DNA from: Cyclospora cayetanensis
Taxonomy: Eukaryota; Apicomplexa; Conoidasida; Eucoccidiorida; Eimeriidae
Length of the DNA: 64,000 bases
Direction of reading: 5' to 3'
NCBI RefSeq assembly: GCF_002999335.1
Contig: NW_020312170.1
Location: 248,001-312,000, forward strand
The notes under the pieces are model-generated. The model had not been told where the DNA came from. It worked only from the letters and a program-made list of their open reading frames with translations, and searched no databases. The position numbers and the translations under genes are program-made. Positions 11,701 to 24,602 of this stretch are shown piece by piece; within the stretch, counting starts at the first letter, position 1; the number at the start of each line of letters is the position of its first letter.

Positions 11701-14624
11701 AGAGGATCGTGCAGCCGCGCAAGGGGCACGGGAGGAGCGGGACCAAGTAAAGGCGTCTCCGCCCGCGCCAAAGATGTAGCAAGCGACCAAAAATAGCCTC
11801 ACGTATGCTTCTTGGTCTTTCAGCGGCAAGGAGGCGCCAGGCCTTGCCTAACGTCCAAAGGGAAGCTGCGAACGCACAGCGGAACCTCGAAGCACAGGCT
11901 TTTCCTGGGGCAATCGACATTCCTCACCGAGGGTGCCATGAAAAGGTGTACAAAACATCGTGGTAGACTAATAATAAGAGGCAGCATTCACTCGCCAGCT
12001 CCTTAGACAACCCAGAAGGGGTAAGCCGGCAGAGAGAAGTCGAATGAGAGAAGCAGCTTTATAGACAAAAACACCCAGAGGTAGAGAAAACAACATAGTG
12101 CCATGGTGTTCTGTATTATTCTGAAGAGTTAAAGCAAATATTTCAGAATGGTGACAGGTGGGGTTTTTGAGGCCCAACTCAGAGTTCCTGTGTTTCTTCC
12201 CTCATTTCACGGCCTTAGCCACTTCCTTGCAAGATTTGAGGTGTGGAACTAATTGCACAATCAATGCCGAAAGGCCGCCTTGAGGAAAAGCAGGGCACCC
12301 TTTGGTGTAGTTTACATAATGCAGCCCCGTGCTTTTACGTCGCAATGTAGCACAGGAAGAAAGACAAGACAAGCACTCTAGAACAGCGTATCAGGCACAC
12401 CTTTAGAGCCTCTGGGAGTGCGCCGCTTCCTTTGCTTCTACGATCGGGGAGTTTCTGTCACGTTGGGGCACAAACTCAGCGAGCTGATGAGTCCAAAAAC
12501 GTGTTTGTGGTGGCGTTTGAGAAGGGAGGGTTATGCATGCACTTTTTTCCGTCTTGTGCTAACTTTCGTCTCCACGCAAAGCAACCACGGGCTCTGTCAC
12601 TTCAGCCTGCAGAAAAACGGCTGCGCACGCCGGACCGCAGCCACCACTCGTCTAATCCACCCAAGGAAAAGGCGTTGAATAAACTCGCACTGTTTTGGTT
12701 TATCCAGCATGATACCAGTACTTACTGTGGTTCTTTGGAGTGCTAGATAAAAAAGATCACATATCTTATGGTGCTTTTAGATTTCACTCAATCTTGTGAA
12801 AATTTTGGCATTTCATAGTGTAGTTTAAAAAGCGGAAAGGGTCTGTTAGATTCAAACTCTAGGGTCGAGATGAAAACAACCGAAAAGGTAACTTTATGTC
12901 GCTTTTGCAGGTATTTCTAGCATTTTGTCCTCTGTAACCTTCCTGTAAAACAGCTTTACACACTGTGGTGTCCAAGCTGTTCCACTGGGTAGGATTCTTC
13001 GTCTCCTTCCTTTGAACCCCTTCACTGCACGTGCTGAAGTTGTTACAAACACATCAAGTCTTACCCGCTTTGTAAGATCTTCTACGGGGAGACCGCTAGC
13101 CCAAGAGCTTTAACAAACAGGTAAGGAATTATCACGCGCCCCCTTCAAGCACTTCAGCACTCTCTGCCCACACTCTACAATGATCTCCCCCTAGATACTT
13201 TATACGCTGCTGCACCCCTTAAGCAGACGTGCATTTACATATGGCAGTATGCAATAGCCAAGCACGTGGGCGCGCACCGCATGTATTCCCACAGTGCTTT
13301 GCTACCCTTGCTCTGCTGCAGCCACCACCCTAAGGACGTTTAAACAGTGCAGCCATTACTAAAGAAGTCTTAATCATGTGTTTGCCGAAATAGCAGCTGC
13401 GATTGAGCAGCTTGATCCGTTACAGTGAGAACGCACAGTGAATTCCGTACCCGCCTGATTCTGGCAGCTACAGGCCGTGCAGACCCCAGCACTGTTCCTC
13501 TACGCGGTGCACTCTCGACTAAGGAGACACACATCTCCGTAAACTCCTTTTGCCAGTGGCATTTTGTATTAGTAAGAAAGTTGCTCGTCGTCTCAGACAC
13601 CAAAGCACAGCAGAGCCACCTAGTCGCAATTTTCTGACGAGGAAGGTCATGAAACTGAGCGGCTGGTGCTCATTCAAAGATATTTAATACAGGATATCTT
13701 AAGAATGAGAAAAAATTCAGTGCAAATTCTTGAGAACCTCCTGAAAAGATCCTGTGTTTGGCCTACAGCAGTGCGAAGAAGAAAACTTACCTGAGCAGCC
13801 AGTCGATTGAGTCCGTTGTTCGCTAGCCACTACGGCGGTGTTTACGTGGCAGGATATGGGATAGTTGCAGGCCTCATAAGAGACTAAGCTATAGGTTCCA
13901 TTGTATGTGCTGATTTGAAGAAGCCATTGAGAAGCAGGAGCACCTCGCCGCGTTCCTAGCCGCTGCTAGACATGCCCCGCTTGGACGAGGCACAGCAGCT
14001 GACGGCTGCATATAGAGGGCAACATGAGGTGTGACCAAGATGAGATGAAAAACAGATTAAGAGCATATTCATTTGAAATGGCAGCTCATCAGCTCAATTC
14101 AGCATAATAACCTCTTTTTTTGGTAAGAAAAGGGTAATGAGAGCGCAAAACTGCCTGTGTTTCCATTCGAGTTGCACAAACACCACAAAGGGTTTTCCGG
14201 GTACTGCTCGCATAAAAGCATTAATGCTTCATTTTCCCCGCCAATATTGTACTATTACTGCGAAATCTGTTCGTGATGCTGTCATGTGGGCTTATTTACA
14301 AAGTGGACTCTCACCTGTTTTTCTGCTTGCCGCATCGAGCCTATGCAGCTGTGGTGGCTACGGAGAACAAGAAAACCCCTTCTTTCCAGTACAACTACAT
14401 GATTTAGCAATGTTGTTGCTATAAATGCCTTTGATTGTGCTCTATGGCGGTCTCTTGGCCATCAAGGGCGCTATTTGCCTCGCATATGTCATCTGTGTAG
14501 TCGTCCCAGCGAACTGTGCGTCTGATTGTGCTTAGGTACGCTTCTCAGAGTGGTACTTACAGTAGCCCAAACAATCTCAAGTGGAATACGTCTTTTCTAC
14601 GATTCGCTTTCCTCCAGGGCGACC
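11701..14624. other. 2.9-kb spacer between the paralogues
   Basis: Moderately AT-rich with stops in all frames. The longest open frames (about 105 codons) resemble no family. I saw no large repeat, so the paralogues are separated by unique sequence rather than a visible mobile element. Confidence 0.5.
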
Positions 14625-15122
14625 ATGGATCTATACGAGCTGCAAAGGGCGCATTCAGGTGCCAGAGCCGGCTTCATGTCAAGCTTTGACCACATGCCTC
14701 CCCCAATGGAGCATAAGGCAAAGGAATTTTTTGATAAACAAAACAGGATTAAGAAGGGTAGGGATGTACTAATCCATGACAGGGAGTACCCACAGCCGCC
14801 ACCTCATCACTACATTCGAGGGAAGCCCGGTCCACTACACTACGGCGTGCCCATCTCTGACGGCTACGACCCAGGTGTATTCGCAGTGTCGAGCGCTTTA
14901 TTTGGTGGCAGCGGAGCCTTTCAAACTATTCCAATTCAGTTCAAGCCAGTGTTCAGAAGGAGACGGAGAGGGGACTGCCTGTCAGAGTGGTGCAATGCCT
15001 TTGTCACAAGAGTAGACCCCTGCGAATGTATTAGTCCTGAGGAAACGTACACTCCTTATGAAGTTGCCCGATACAGGGATCAGCAGGGCCGCATGCACAC
15101 GACCATGGACTTCAGTGCTTAA
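14625..15122 (+). CDS. Conserved single-exon protein, tandem paralogue B, function unknown
   Basis: A 165-aa protein starting MDLYELQRAHSGARAGFM; the ATG aligns with that of the copy at 11191-11700, and the GFM motif falls at the same place. The N-terminal 50 residues have diverged and the remainder is highly conserved, including VTRVDPCECISPEETYTPYE and the basic RRRRRG patch. Conservation of the last about 115 residues with many synonymous changes points to purifying selection on both copies, that is an old duplication with both genes kept. Function not recognised. No signal peptide, membrane helix or low-complexity run, which is unusual beside the other genes of this window. Confidence 0.8.
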   Translation: MDLYELQRAHSGARAGFMSSFDHMPPPMEHKAKEFFDKQNRIKKGRDVLIHDREYPQPPPHHYIRGKPGPLHYGVPISDGYDPGVFAVSSALFGGSGAFQTIPIQFKPVFRRRRRGDCLSEWCNAFVTRVDPCECISPEETYTPYEVARYRDQQGRMHTTMDFSA

Positions 15123-16361
15123 AGCTTCCGTTCCTTGACACCAACTGTGCCGGTTGCATCGCTGATGCAATGCAACGGAGAGCCGGATACAGTAGTGCTT
15201 TTTTTGTGTGTAACTCCGCTCTTTACGGCAAGTTACTCATCTATGACAAGGCATAGAGCAATATCTGTGTGGGGTATGACTTCCCTCACACACTCTTGCT
15301 GCAGATTCATTTCGTTGCCCGCCCTGCTGGATGTGAGGCACTTGCCCATCCGCAGCCCTTCGGATGTTATGCAGTTGCCATTCCTGCAGTCACTACGTTT
15401 AGGTCGGACGCGATCGTTTCTCTTTTCCTCTACCTTGGCGCGACCAAGCTGAAAAGCATAGCAGCTCTAGATGGGGAGTGGGGTAGCTCGGTTCAGAGGC
15501 GGTTACATACAGTGTGGCGAAGGGTTCAGCAGCTACTGCCCACTTAAGCTGTGTAGAAGGCTTTGGTGCGGCGGTCAGTGTCCTAGTGTGACGTGGACTT
15601 TATGCCTCCGAAGTTGGGCATCTACAAAATTGCGGGGAAAAGAAGCATGGGACTTTCATACACCCGAGTCAGCCCCTGCGTGCATGTTCAGATTCGGTAT
15701 TCTGCACTAGGTCTAGTTTCATCTATGCATGCTTTAGTGCACGAGCTAGGCGAAGCAGGCCAAATAGCCGTGGAGATAATATTAGCAAGGAAGAAAAAGG
15801 CCCTTAGAAAAAGATACCCACTAACCATGAGACGGACACGTGCTACTGGCGAGACATTGGGTTATGGTTGCTCAAGTGACAGTTCGTGGTTTCGACAGGT
15901 GGGTGAGCCAGTTGCCAGCCCTGTGATGCCATTACGGAGAACCGCCGTCTTGCAGCAAAATGTCCCAGGGAAGACACATCTGTAAGGCCGCCGGATGTGC
16001 CAGGGGGGGGCAAATGCGCATTTAGAGGTGGGTACATCGAATGTCAATCGTCGTTGTTGTCCACAGCCCAGCCACAGCTCGTAGCCGCCGCGGACCGAAT
16101 CGCCCGGCGAAAGCCACATTCGCAGATAGTCACGTAACCGATATCATTGGACTGCAAGAGTCGTTGAATTTAAGAGGCATGCAGAAGTCAACGCGTATTT
16201 CAGTTCGCTAAACCGTTAACTGTGCCTGAAACAGGCAACCCGTCGTGATTTCGTTGGGAACATAGCTGCGATGCAGTGCTGCCCCACTAACAGAAGGCCT
16301 GGCTCGTGAAATCGAGGTGCACGGCTCTCGGTCTGTTCCACTGCGCAGCTTAGTCTGTGCT
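15123..16361. other. Intergenic, nothing firm
   Basis: A plus-strand frame at 15593-15985 has a lysine-rich helix-like stretch (ILARKKKALRKRYPL), but no start context, partner exon or family supports it. Otherwise nothing seen. Confidence 0.4.
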
Positions 16362-18149
16362 TCAGTCGAAGGCCTCCATAGTCACGCCAGCTAATGCCTC
16401 TTTGATGAGCTTTTTCTGCTTATCACTGAGTGCCCGAGGGTATTTCACTTTGAGCGTAACATGTAGATCCCCAAACGCAGTGGCAGAGTGGTTCTTTGGC
16501 ATTCCTTTGCCCTTCACTCTCATGACTTCGCCATCGTGAGTTACGGAGGACTTTTGCAATCGCACCTTTTTCTTATCGAGATGCTCGAAATCTAATTCAA
16601 ACCCAGCCAAAGCCTGTATCAGGTCAATCCGCACCGTCATGTGCAGATCCAGGCCTTTCCTGACATACCTGAAAGCGAGCATGCACAAGCGGAACAACAA
16701 AGAGCATAGAGGCGTAGGCGTGAACGGAAGCTGGCCTTTGTCTGCTTCACGAATAAAAATATTATGCTATGCTCTGTTGTGGCGCACAGGTTTACATTTA
16801 ATCCGCCCTACACTGCAGCAGACGTACCGGGAATGTGGCAGCTCCTCCACTATAAGGATCAGATCTCCCGGTTCGTGGCCCACGCGATTTTCACCCATTC
16901 CTTCAAATGTAATTTTCTCGCCATTTTGCATCCCCCTCTCCACACTTGCGTTCAGGTCTATTGTCTCCATCTCCGTAATGCCGCTTGGGCAATCCTGTGA
17001 TCGCACAGAAAGCGCGCAAGTATACATGTATGCAAAATCGAAGAAATGGAACACTACAGCACGCGCTATACCGCTTGAACCTGGTCAGCCCTAAGATGGG
17101 TTCCATTCGGGAAGTGACCTGGCAGTCAAAGCCCTTCCCCCACCTCCCCCTCCTGCAACCCACACGAAATGAATCAGCAGCAAGCTATAACGGACCTTGC
17201 ACCCCTTTATCCATGCACGTCCTTGATCTAGACAAGAGTCGTCTTGAATTTGATTTTGCACGATGAAGCCAGGACCCATCTGCTGCGTAATGACGCGAAT
17301 GCCCGGGCCCTTGCAGTCTTTTTTTTTCATCATGCACTCGTCAGCGTTGATGCAGAGTACAGGACGAGAAAAACGAAACTCCAGAGTTGTACCATCATAC
17401 AGCTGCTCCAGGGTAACGGGCAGCTTCATAATGCTGCTGGGGGCTTGTGGGATCTCCCGAGGGCCACTACGGCCGCCGAATCCCCCAAAACCACCAAAGC
17501 CCCCAAAGAATTCAGAAAACACGTCGAACGGATGACCTGAATCCTGGCCTGCTCCCTGCTTCAGTCTGCATGCATAGGGAGTACACAAATAACAGCACGT
17601 ATATGTATATATACACATACTGGGGGCAGGGATTTACAGGCAATGAATGTTTTCGCAGCGTACGTGCAACTTTCTAAAGCAGTGTTTTAGGGCGGTTAAA
17701 AGGTGAAAACGCGTAAATAATGTGCGTATGATCTTTGCAGCGGAGCGAAAACCGGCTTCTAAAGTGGAAGACATTGCAGACTGGCACTGATAGGTCAGCT
17801 CCCTGCTTTACCTTTCCAGTCCTGCGTGGCCCTGGGCATCATAGACCTTCCTTTGTTCAGCATTGCTCAAAACTTCATATGCGTATGATATTTCCCTGAA
17901 CTTTGATTCCGCATCTGGGCTTTTATTTTTATCGGGGTGGAATTTCATGGAGAGCTTTCTGTAGGCCTTTTTGATTTCTGTTGGGCTTGCATTGCGCTTC
18001 ACGCCGAGCGTGGAGTAGAGGTTTCCTGGGTTGCCAGAATCGGCAAGCACAGCACTTAGGAAACAGGTCTGGCCATGTGGATTAATGATAAGGCTAGTGA
18101 AGGACAAAGCGCATAAAATCGCAAGAACTCGTGCAGATGCAATTCCCAT
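16362..18149 (-). CDS. Secretory-pathway DnaJ (ERdj3/DNAJB11-like Hsp40), 4 exons
   Basis: Co-chaperone that delivers substrates to the lumenal Hsp70 BiP. Exons 17812-18149, 17196-17565, 16828-16994 and 16362-16668 join phase-perfectly into 393 aa. The N-terminus has a hydrophobic segment ([16 protein letters not shown]) fitting a signal peptide. The J domain follows (about residues 40-110) with the essential HPD in [10 protein letters not shown] Gly/Phe linker ([13 protein letters not shown]) comes next. The middle domain carries a Cys-containing insert ([34 protein letters not shown]), more like the reduced cysteine motif of ERdj3 than four CxxCxGxG repeats. The C-terminal substrate-binding domains include [19 protein letters not shown] and FELDFEHLD. 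There is no KDEL-like tail, as in ERdj3 relatives retained through partners. Confidence 0.92.
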
Positions 18150-20000
18150 GGTCGGCGGACGGCTGAGCCGTGTAGGGTTAGGGCAGCTTACAAACTACAC
18201 AAATGCTGTGCACCCAAGGTATTCAAGCAGAGAAGTAAGCTTGCATGCAATTCGCAAGAAATAAAAGGATGGAAATAGGAACAGCGGACGTTTTCCATGA
18301 ACGGCACAGGGGCCTGCAGTTGTGAGGCTCTTACGAATATGGCACCAAAATGAGAGATAAGTCTAAGTAGGAGTGAATTTTGAGTTCTTGAGGCAAATCT
18401 GTGACTGCGTTTGTGTACTTCTCGTATGTGTTAAGAAGAAAGAGAAACAGCATGCACGGCGAGACGTGTTAGACACCGGATTGCAAGGGGAAAGCGAATG
18501 GAAATGACAGTGTCTGTCTGCCGATTTTAAATCAGTGTTCAGGCTTTGAAGTGCTCAGAAACTCCAAAGAAATGGAAATGGACATCATTCAATGCCACCG
18601 GGCCGCTAGCCCCCAGCCCCAACGATCATTCGAAAGACCTACTGGTTGTATAAACAACAACGGCACGAAATTGAGACACCAGGAGTTACGCATCTCACTG
18701 GAAGATATCTCCGATCTAAAAACGCGAAACAGGCTGAGATTGTAGATTATCTGCCTAGAAAGACAGAAAATTTAGTGTGAGAGGAATTTTGGAGGCACGC
18801 TACAAGTAGCGCGCGACATGTAGAAACCATGCGTACAAAGTCTTCCTTTAAAAGGGATACCACAGAAAACTGTGTTTCAGAGCATATACCTTTTAAGACT
18901 TATGTTGTTGGAGGGAGTAGAGGATCAAAGGTAAAGTACAACAAATAACGCGTCCATGCGCAACGCACAACAGATACGTATTTGCTAGCTTGGGCTTTTC
19001 CACACCATCTCGCAGCAACGCATTGCGAACCATCGCAACCCTTGTAACGCGATGCTCTTCTTTGTGCCAAATGCTCTCTAACCATCTTTAGATGTTATTC
19101 GGTACTTGCAATTGGCCATATCACGGGTGTATGCGGAGTGTATCGCTTCGTCAGAAGTGTCTACTAAGGGAAACTCTTTGTCTGCCCAAACCCAGCAGAA
19201 TGCTTTATATATAATCATTGAGAGCCCCAGAGGAGGCGACGAATACCGTCCATTGCAACTAGTGTTGTTAACCATGCAGAGACTCACACTCTGCCGCATG
19301 GAAGGAAGCCTGCAGCTGCCCTCCCGTGAAATCACTGAGGTTGGCTATAACCACCCTCGTACACTTAAAACCTCCGTGTAGTGCGCTTTTAGTGTTCCGT
19401 TGTTTCAGAATCCAGCACCTCTACGACGCTGTGTGGATCATCCGCCTCCACATTTGTAACTCTCTTGTGTGGCCAAGTTCGCAAGTAATACGGGGAGTCT
19501 TGAAACGTCTTTAGGTAGCCAATATGTGTAGTTCTCTGGTGCCTTCACACACGCACTGATTCGTTAGAGGGCGGCAAATGGTTTTGCAATCACCTGGCCA
19601 AAAGTTCCTGTGTTGGGTCACCCTCTGGTGCACCTCTTCGAGCCTGCCGACCCACTAGGATCGAATTTCAGGGCTCGAATCGCACAGCCGACCACCGCTT
19701 ATCATAATTACGTGCTTGCGTCTCTGAGCATTTCCTCCTCCATCCGTCTGCAGTAGCCAGCTGCTTGCTTCGGCTGTTTCTTGCTTAGGATGTTTGCCGA
19801 TCCCAGCCACCAGGTCGAGGTTTGGATCGGGAGGTGCTCTTCACTGTAAATCAATGATGCAGGAGAGCACTGGGTAGACGCGCGTGTTGCTGTATTTAAT
19901 GAGCCCAAGCAGTACAAAGAAGAGAGTAAATACAAGCAGTTGCATGTTTGTAAACCTAGAGTCAGAAGTCTGTGTTTGGTGCGCCTTGTGTGTCCAACTA
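18150..20000. other. Gene-poor stretch
   Basis: No coding region could be supported; stops are frequent in all frames. The left end of the minus-strand retroelement remnant (20000-21430) may extend here, but I could not find its terminal repeat. Confidence 0.4.
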
Positions 20001-21430
20001 CCTCAGGATGATTTACAGTGGCTTTGTGATGGCTACTACGTCGGCTGGTCGTAGAGGTATGCCAGGACGCACTCGTAAACTTTGCGCTTCTCTCCAGAGT
20101 GATTCCCATGCGGGGTCTGTGAAGCTTCCAAACATGACGAGAAAGACGATGCAACTTCCAGAGCCCTGACAGAACTGGGCCAAGGTATCAAGCATATGTA
20201 TTGAGTCTTTCGACAACGGCGTACATGTTTTCCTAGTCCTTGCTCTTAGCCGTCTAAAAGCACGATCCATGCTTGATCAGTGTAACCCCTTTCAGTAACC
20301 AGAAGGCTTTGCAAAGGCCGAGTTTACGTGAATCGCGGGGCTTCAGCCCCTCTCAATCTGAGCGTGCCAATGCATCCTCCCATGCCATAGGACGCATTCC
20401 AGGAGACCAGAAGGACAGTGAGAGTTTTCCCAGTGTAGTGTGAGTCCTAGCAGGATCATGTGCTTGGCGCAAACTGGCTCTATGCAGCGAAGTCGGAAGG
20501 CACAAGCGACGGAGTCCCCACTTTGCTGTACATGATGGTCAAGCATATTCCCTAATAAGCGCCAGTTGTAGAGCCAGAAAGACGAGATGCATGCTCAGAG
20601 CCCTCCTATCTCAATGCAGCTATGAGCCTTCCGCATGAGTACTCGACCTCACCGTGTGAGGCATCAACTCTACCCCGCTGTCCGCGGAAGATATGGATGC
20701 TTTGGGGAAGACCAGGAGCTGCGCCCTCCATACACCTCCTTGCACACTAAATTCTAGAGCGCAGGTGCTGTGTCTGTTTCCACCGGGACATCCATGGGAT
20801 ACCAAAGTTCACATACTTGTGAAGGAATACAACAGAGAACGCACGACCATGCGTATAGGATCCAACTACGAGTTGAAGTAGTGTCTCACTACCGTACCCT
20901 TGTGAATACTCGCGGTATCGCGCTCTCCATCGATCCGGAGCTCTTGGGACCGCTAAAGAGTGGACAAGCATGTTGAACTTTTGCGCCATCTCCTCGGATA
21001 CAAGATCCACTTTACATTCGATTTTAAGAAACGTCAGCATTTTCTCGGCACTCAAAGTTTATTTATATCAGGGTGTATTTGGCCTGTAGTAGGTCCCCAG
21101 CGGCAGCTTCACCCTGTATAGCCCCTTTCACTGCGCCGCATCCTGCTGGGGTCTTTTCCGTTGCCGTGATGAGCCTTCTGTGCTCGCCAAGCAGCCTGCT
21201 GCCGCTAAAATTAGTTCCATTGTTTAAGCCCTTAGGTCATTTGCACGCGCTCCCAGGTCCGGACTTTATGACACAACCGCTTACAGCATAAGCAGGTCCG
21301 TTGTCGGGGACCTTTCTGGGGCTGCGGGGGAGCATGGTTGCTTCTGACTTTCTTTGCTCACTGGCATTTGACGGTAGGTTAGGGTCAGTTGACACAGGCC
21401 CTATATCCATAGTCTTTGAGTACAAATTTG
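20000..21430 (-). mobile_element. Internally deleted Ty3/gypsy-type remnant (copy 2)
   Basis: Read on the minus strand this region aligns at DNA level with the plus-strand element at 41.6-45.9 kb. Three stretches match: 21220-21430 (the gag end, including shared blocks around AACCTACCGTCAAA and GCGGCAGCAGGCTGCT), 20985-21055 (the retropepsin region, where CKVDLVSEE parallels CKVDLLLEE) and 20340-20480 (the integrase zinc-finger region, with a shared AAAACTCTCAC block). 20010-20270 has decayed integrase-core signs such as FTDPAWESLW. Only about 500 bp separate protease from integrase, so reverse transcriptase and RNase H are missing. The protease Asp-Thr-Gly reads Lys-Ile-Glu and all frames are broken: a dead copy. 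Confidence 0.7.
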
Positions 21431-22310
21431 GTTCTTCCTCATGTCCAAAGACGCAAAGCTTGTGCTCACTTGCTTCTGACGCCTAGTAGTTCACCAATTG
21501 TGATTACTCCAATGGTCAGTTGTTTGTTCGCTGACTCACTGCCCATCCTGAGGCCACCTGACGTGACACTTTAGGTGCACCCACAATAAACCACCCATAT
21601 AGCGGCTCTTAATGTACGTCGTGGCTTTCACGAACCAAAGCCTGTTATTTCCTAAAATGCCAGAGTATTTCAGAGATTCCCCTGCTGAAACCTTTCCACT
21701 TCTTTTCCACCTTCTGCTGAACTGCTTTGGCCACCGGCCGATGTGTATGGATGTTTATGAAGGATTGAAATCTAGTAACTCCTGCAGGCAGACGAGTTCC
21801 TCTTCGTGGATATAGCCGCCTCTGGAGTGCTTTGCGCTCGCATAACCATGCCGCAGGGGGCTCGTGTTTTTCTTCTTCTGGCGGTTCACAGCGAATCACA
21901 CCTCCAACCGACACATTAAATATTTGAGTTCTTTTCTAAACTTACTGCCGTCATACTTTCCTGATTGGCGTTAGCTCATCGGTGCATCAGCAGGCATTTT
22001 TGAATTGGCAAATCAAGCATTTCTACCAGCTGACGACCTACTGCGTTTCTCCAGCCTGCAGGCAGGCCTCCAGCGCCTCAACAGGCACTGTTCCACCATT
22101 CACTTCCAATGCCAGAAGACTTTTGCTCTCTAAGCATTTTTACGGACAATCAACATTTCGAATGATTGAATAGGTACATCGAAAGCATACAACTTTTGCA
22201 GGATGACCGACATATCACTGCATCCACAGACAATGGATGTGAAAGAAAAGTTGCATTGAGCCACGTAATGCTACCAAATGTAACGCTTCATCTACCAAAC
22301 CAAAACTGAT

Positions 22311-23002
22311 TGTGTACTTCTCTATGAAATTCTTCACAAAAAGTAGTGGATAAGAAACTTCCTGGTTGCCACATAGCCCGCTACACATGGGATAATTCAG
22401 AAGGGCATGCTTACACTTCTATCGCCTATACTCTATGCATGTGGAGCTGGCAGTGAACACACAGAGTACTTGAAGTGTGAAGCGACAAGCACCCCCGCAG
22501 TCCCCTTCCCCGCATGTCGAAATGCAAGAGGGCCGCTTACAAGGAAAAGAGGGAGTTCTTTCGAAATACGTTCAATAGCTTCCTGTGAAGTTTTTACTGA
22601 GTCTGAAGTTAGATGCGACCCTCTGCAGACGTAACACTAATCGTTACAATCATTAACTGTTTTCGGAACGAGAACCCTCCTTCCCTTGCCCTGATATTGA
22701 GAGTGCTGGCAACAAGGGAGAAGGCCAGCTGGGGCGCGCGCTGCTGCACCCTCCGATCAGTCCGGGATTCCACAGCAATTTAGATTTGGCATCTAGCGCA
22801 TACCCACGCAAGATTGCGTCTTCTTAGCTCAGCTAACGATAAACGGGAAAAAGCACGACATAGGGAAAGCCAAACTTATTTGATTCTCTATAAAATTCCT
22901 ACTAAAATAATTAATGGATTCGGAAGACACTGCCAGACTGTTTGCATAAGCCGCTATACGTGGGATATTGCTGGAGGGCATGCTGACACTTATGTCGCCT
23001 AT
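22311..23002. repeat. Two diverged direct copies of an about 120-bp sequence
   Basis: 22311-22432 and 22882-23002 share long blocks ending in GGGCATGCT.ACACTT.T.TCGCCTATA. By eye they are roughly 70 percent identical. On the minus strand both read GD(I/R)SVSMP...IP in the same frame, suggesting decayed coding sequence of a repeated element. Confidence 0.6.
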
Positions 23003-24367
23003 ATGGGGATCGCAGCTCTGGTTCTCTCCATAAATGGAGTCGTACATTGGGATATCTAGAATGCTGACGTTCAAAATTTGATGTTAATGGTAACCATAAT
23101 ATGAGATCACATGTTATGCGGAAGACTGCACAAGTTTCTAACAAAAGCACAAATCTGTAGCCCGTCCTCACTTGGCCGAATAAACTTTATGCACTCCGCT
23201 TTATTGTTGCGGCCAACAGTCACACCTACTTCTCTGTATGAGAAGGATGCGCAGCGAACGACTTGTGCCATCTTAAGGCTTAACAGAAGGTTGCGAAGTG
23301 TGTCCAGATCACTCCGTAGATTCCCGACCATAGGTTTGTATCTAAAGGTCTGGTAGCGGGCAGAATGCAAGTGGGTGAAGTCACAAGGTAGAGCAGGCGG
23401 TGGCAACAAAATGCGAGCACAGAAAAGAATCCTTAACATATTTTACTTTTTCCTGATGCAAGTTAATGAATGTAGCCCTGTGAACGCATTTCATATGGGT
23501 GACACTGCGTCAACCCTCTACTATGCGCCTTAGGCACGCTGCCGCTCAGCTGGTTGTTGTCGTTGCGTGATGTCGCCGCAGCAGCAGTTGCGCGCTTGCT
23601 GCGGTTTGTACGTCTGAAACACAACTCTCATGCACTTATAACGCAATTTCAATGCTGATCGTGGAGAAATTCGTCCTGTGAGGCTGTTTTTTTCATGTGT
23701 TGCCCGCAACCGACAAAGCAGCTCTGTGTGTCGCTGAACACCCCTAAAAGACCCTACAAGCCCTCCTTGTTGGTGTGTCTTCCTTGATCTTCTAATGTTC
23801 ACAGGCATGTAGGCCGAGTATCTGCACCGCACTTCCTATACAGAAGCCTCTCACCAACCCACGCGCAAAGCGACTCACGTCTCAGGCCCTTTAAGCTGCC
23901 GACTCTCTATGGTTGGCGAGAACCCTCCAGCTCGGCTAAGGAAGGCCTCATAGGCCCTCTTCTGCATAGTTCGCTTGCCAGAAAACCTTCGCTTCCCTCT
24001 CCTGCCGCCCTGGCAGACACTTAAGCCTCCCTAACTCCCCAAGGCTGCACATCTGCGTGAGTTGCCACTTCAGTAAGGTGTGACATTTTGCCCCCATTCC
24101 CTTCAAAGGCATATAATCACCTTTTTCTTGCTTCGATCCGGAATGGAACGGCTCAGAACACCCGCTTGGACCGTAGGCTCAGTGGAATTCGACCAGCCCT
24201 CTGCAAGCGAGAGTTGGGGAATACGACTGCCCTTCAGCGCTATCCTACCACCACCTCTGCGCTCTTAGCCCCCAAAGAGAGTCGACGTAAGGCTCAAGTC
24301 TCTTTTGCTTGTGATGCATCGCGGCCACGATCGCCTCCTTCCCCGTCTCTTCCCTAGACCTCATTAG

Positions 24368-24512
24368 ACTCTCTCTCTCTCACTCTCTCCCTCACTCCCT
24401 CTCTCTCACTCCCTCTCACTCCCTCTCTCTCACTCCCTCTCACTCTCTCGCGCTCGTATTCTCCCTCTCACTCTCTCGCGCTCGCATTCTCCCTCTCACT
24501 CACTCTCTGTCT
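24368..24512. repeat. CT-rich simple sequence
   Basis: Runs of CTCT and CTCACTCC units just upstream of the start of the TMEM184-like gene. Possibly part of its 5' region; no promoter element could be recognised. Confidence 0.85.
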
Positions 24513-24602
24513 ACGCCTTCCTCAAAGGGTGTCCATCCCTCGAACTCTTCAGTTTCCTTCAGAGAGGTTTTCCAAGGTGCGTCGTTGAACACCTCCCCCC
24601 TA

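Larger units (their letters stand above)
21431..24602. other. Gene-poor stretch with diverged repeat and CT-rich tract
   Basis: No gene supported. It holds the two-copy repeat at 22311-22432 and 22882-23002 and a (CT)n-rich tract at about 24368-24512, just upstream of the TMEM184-like gene. Part may be the 5' portion of the minus-strand retroelement. Confidence 0.4.
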
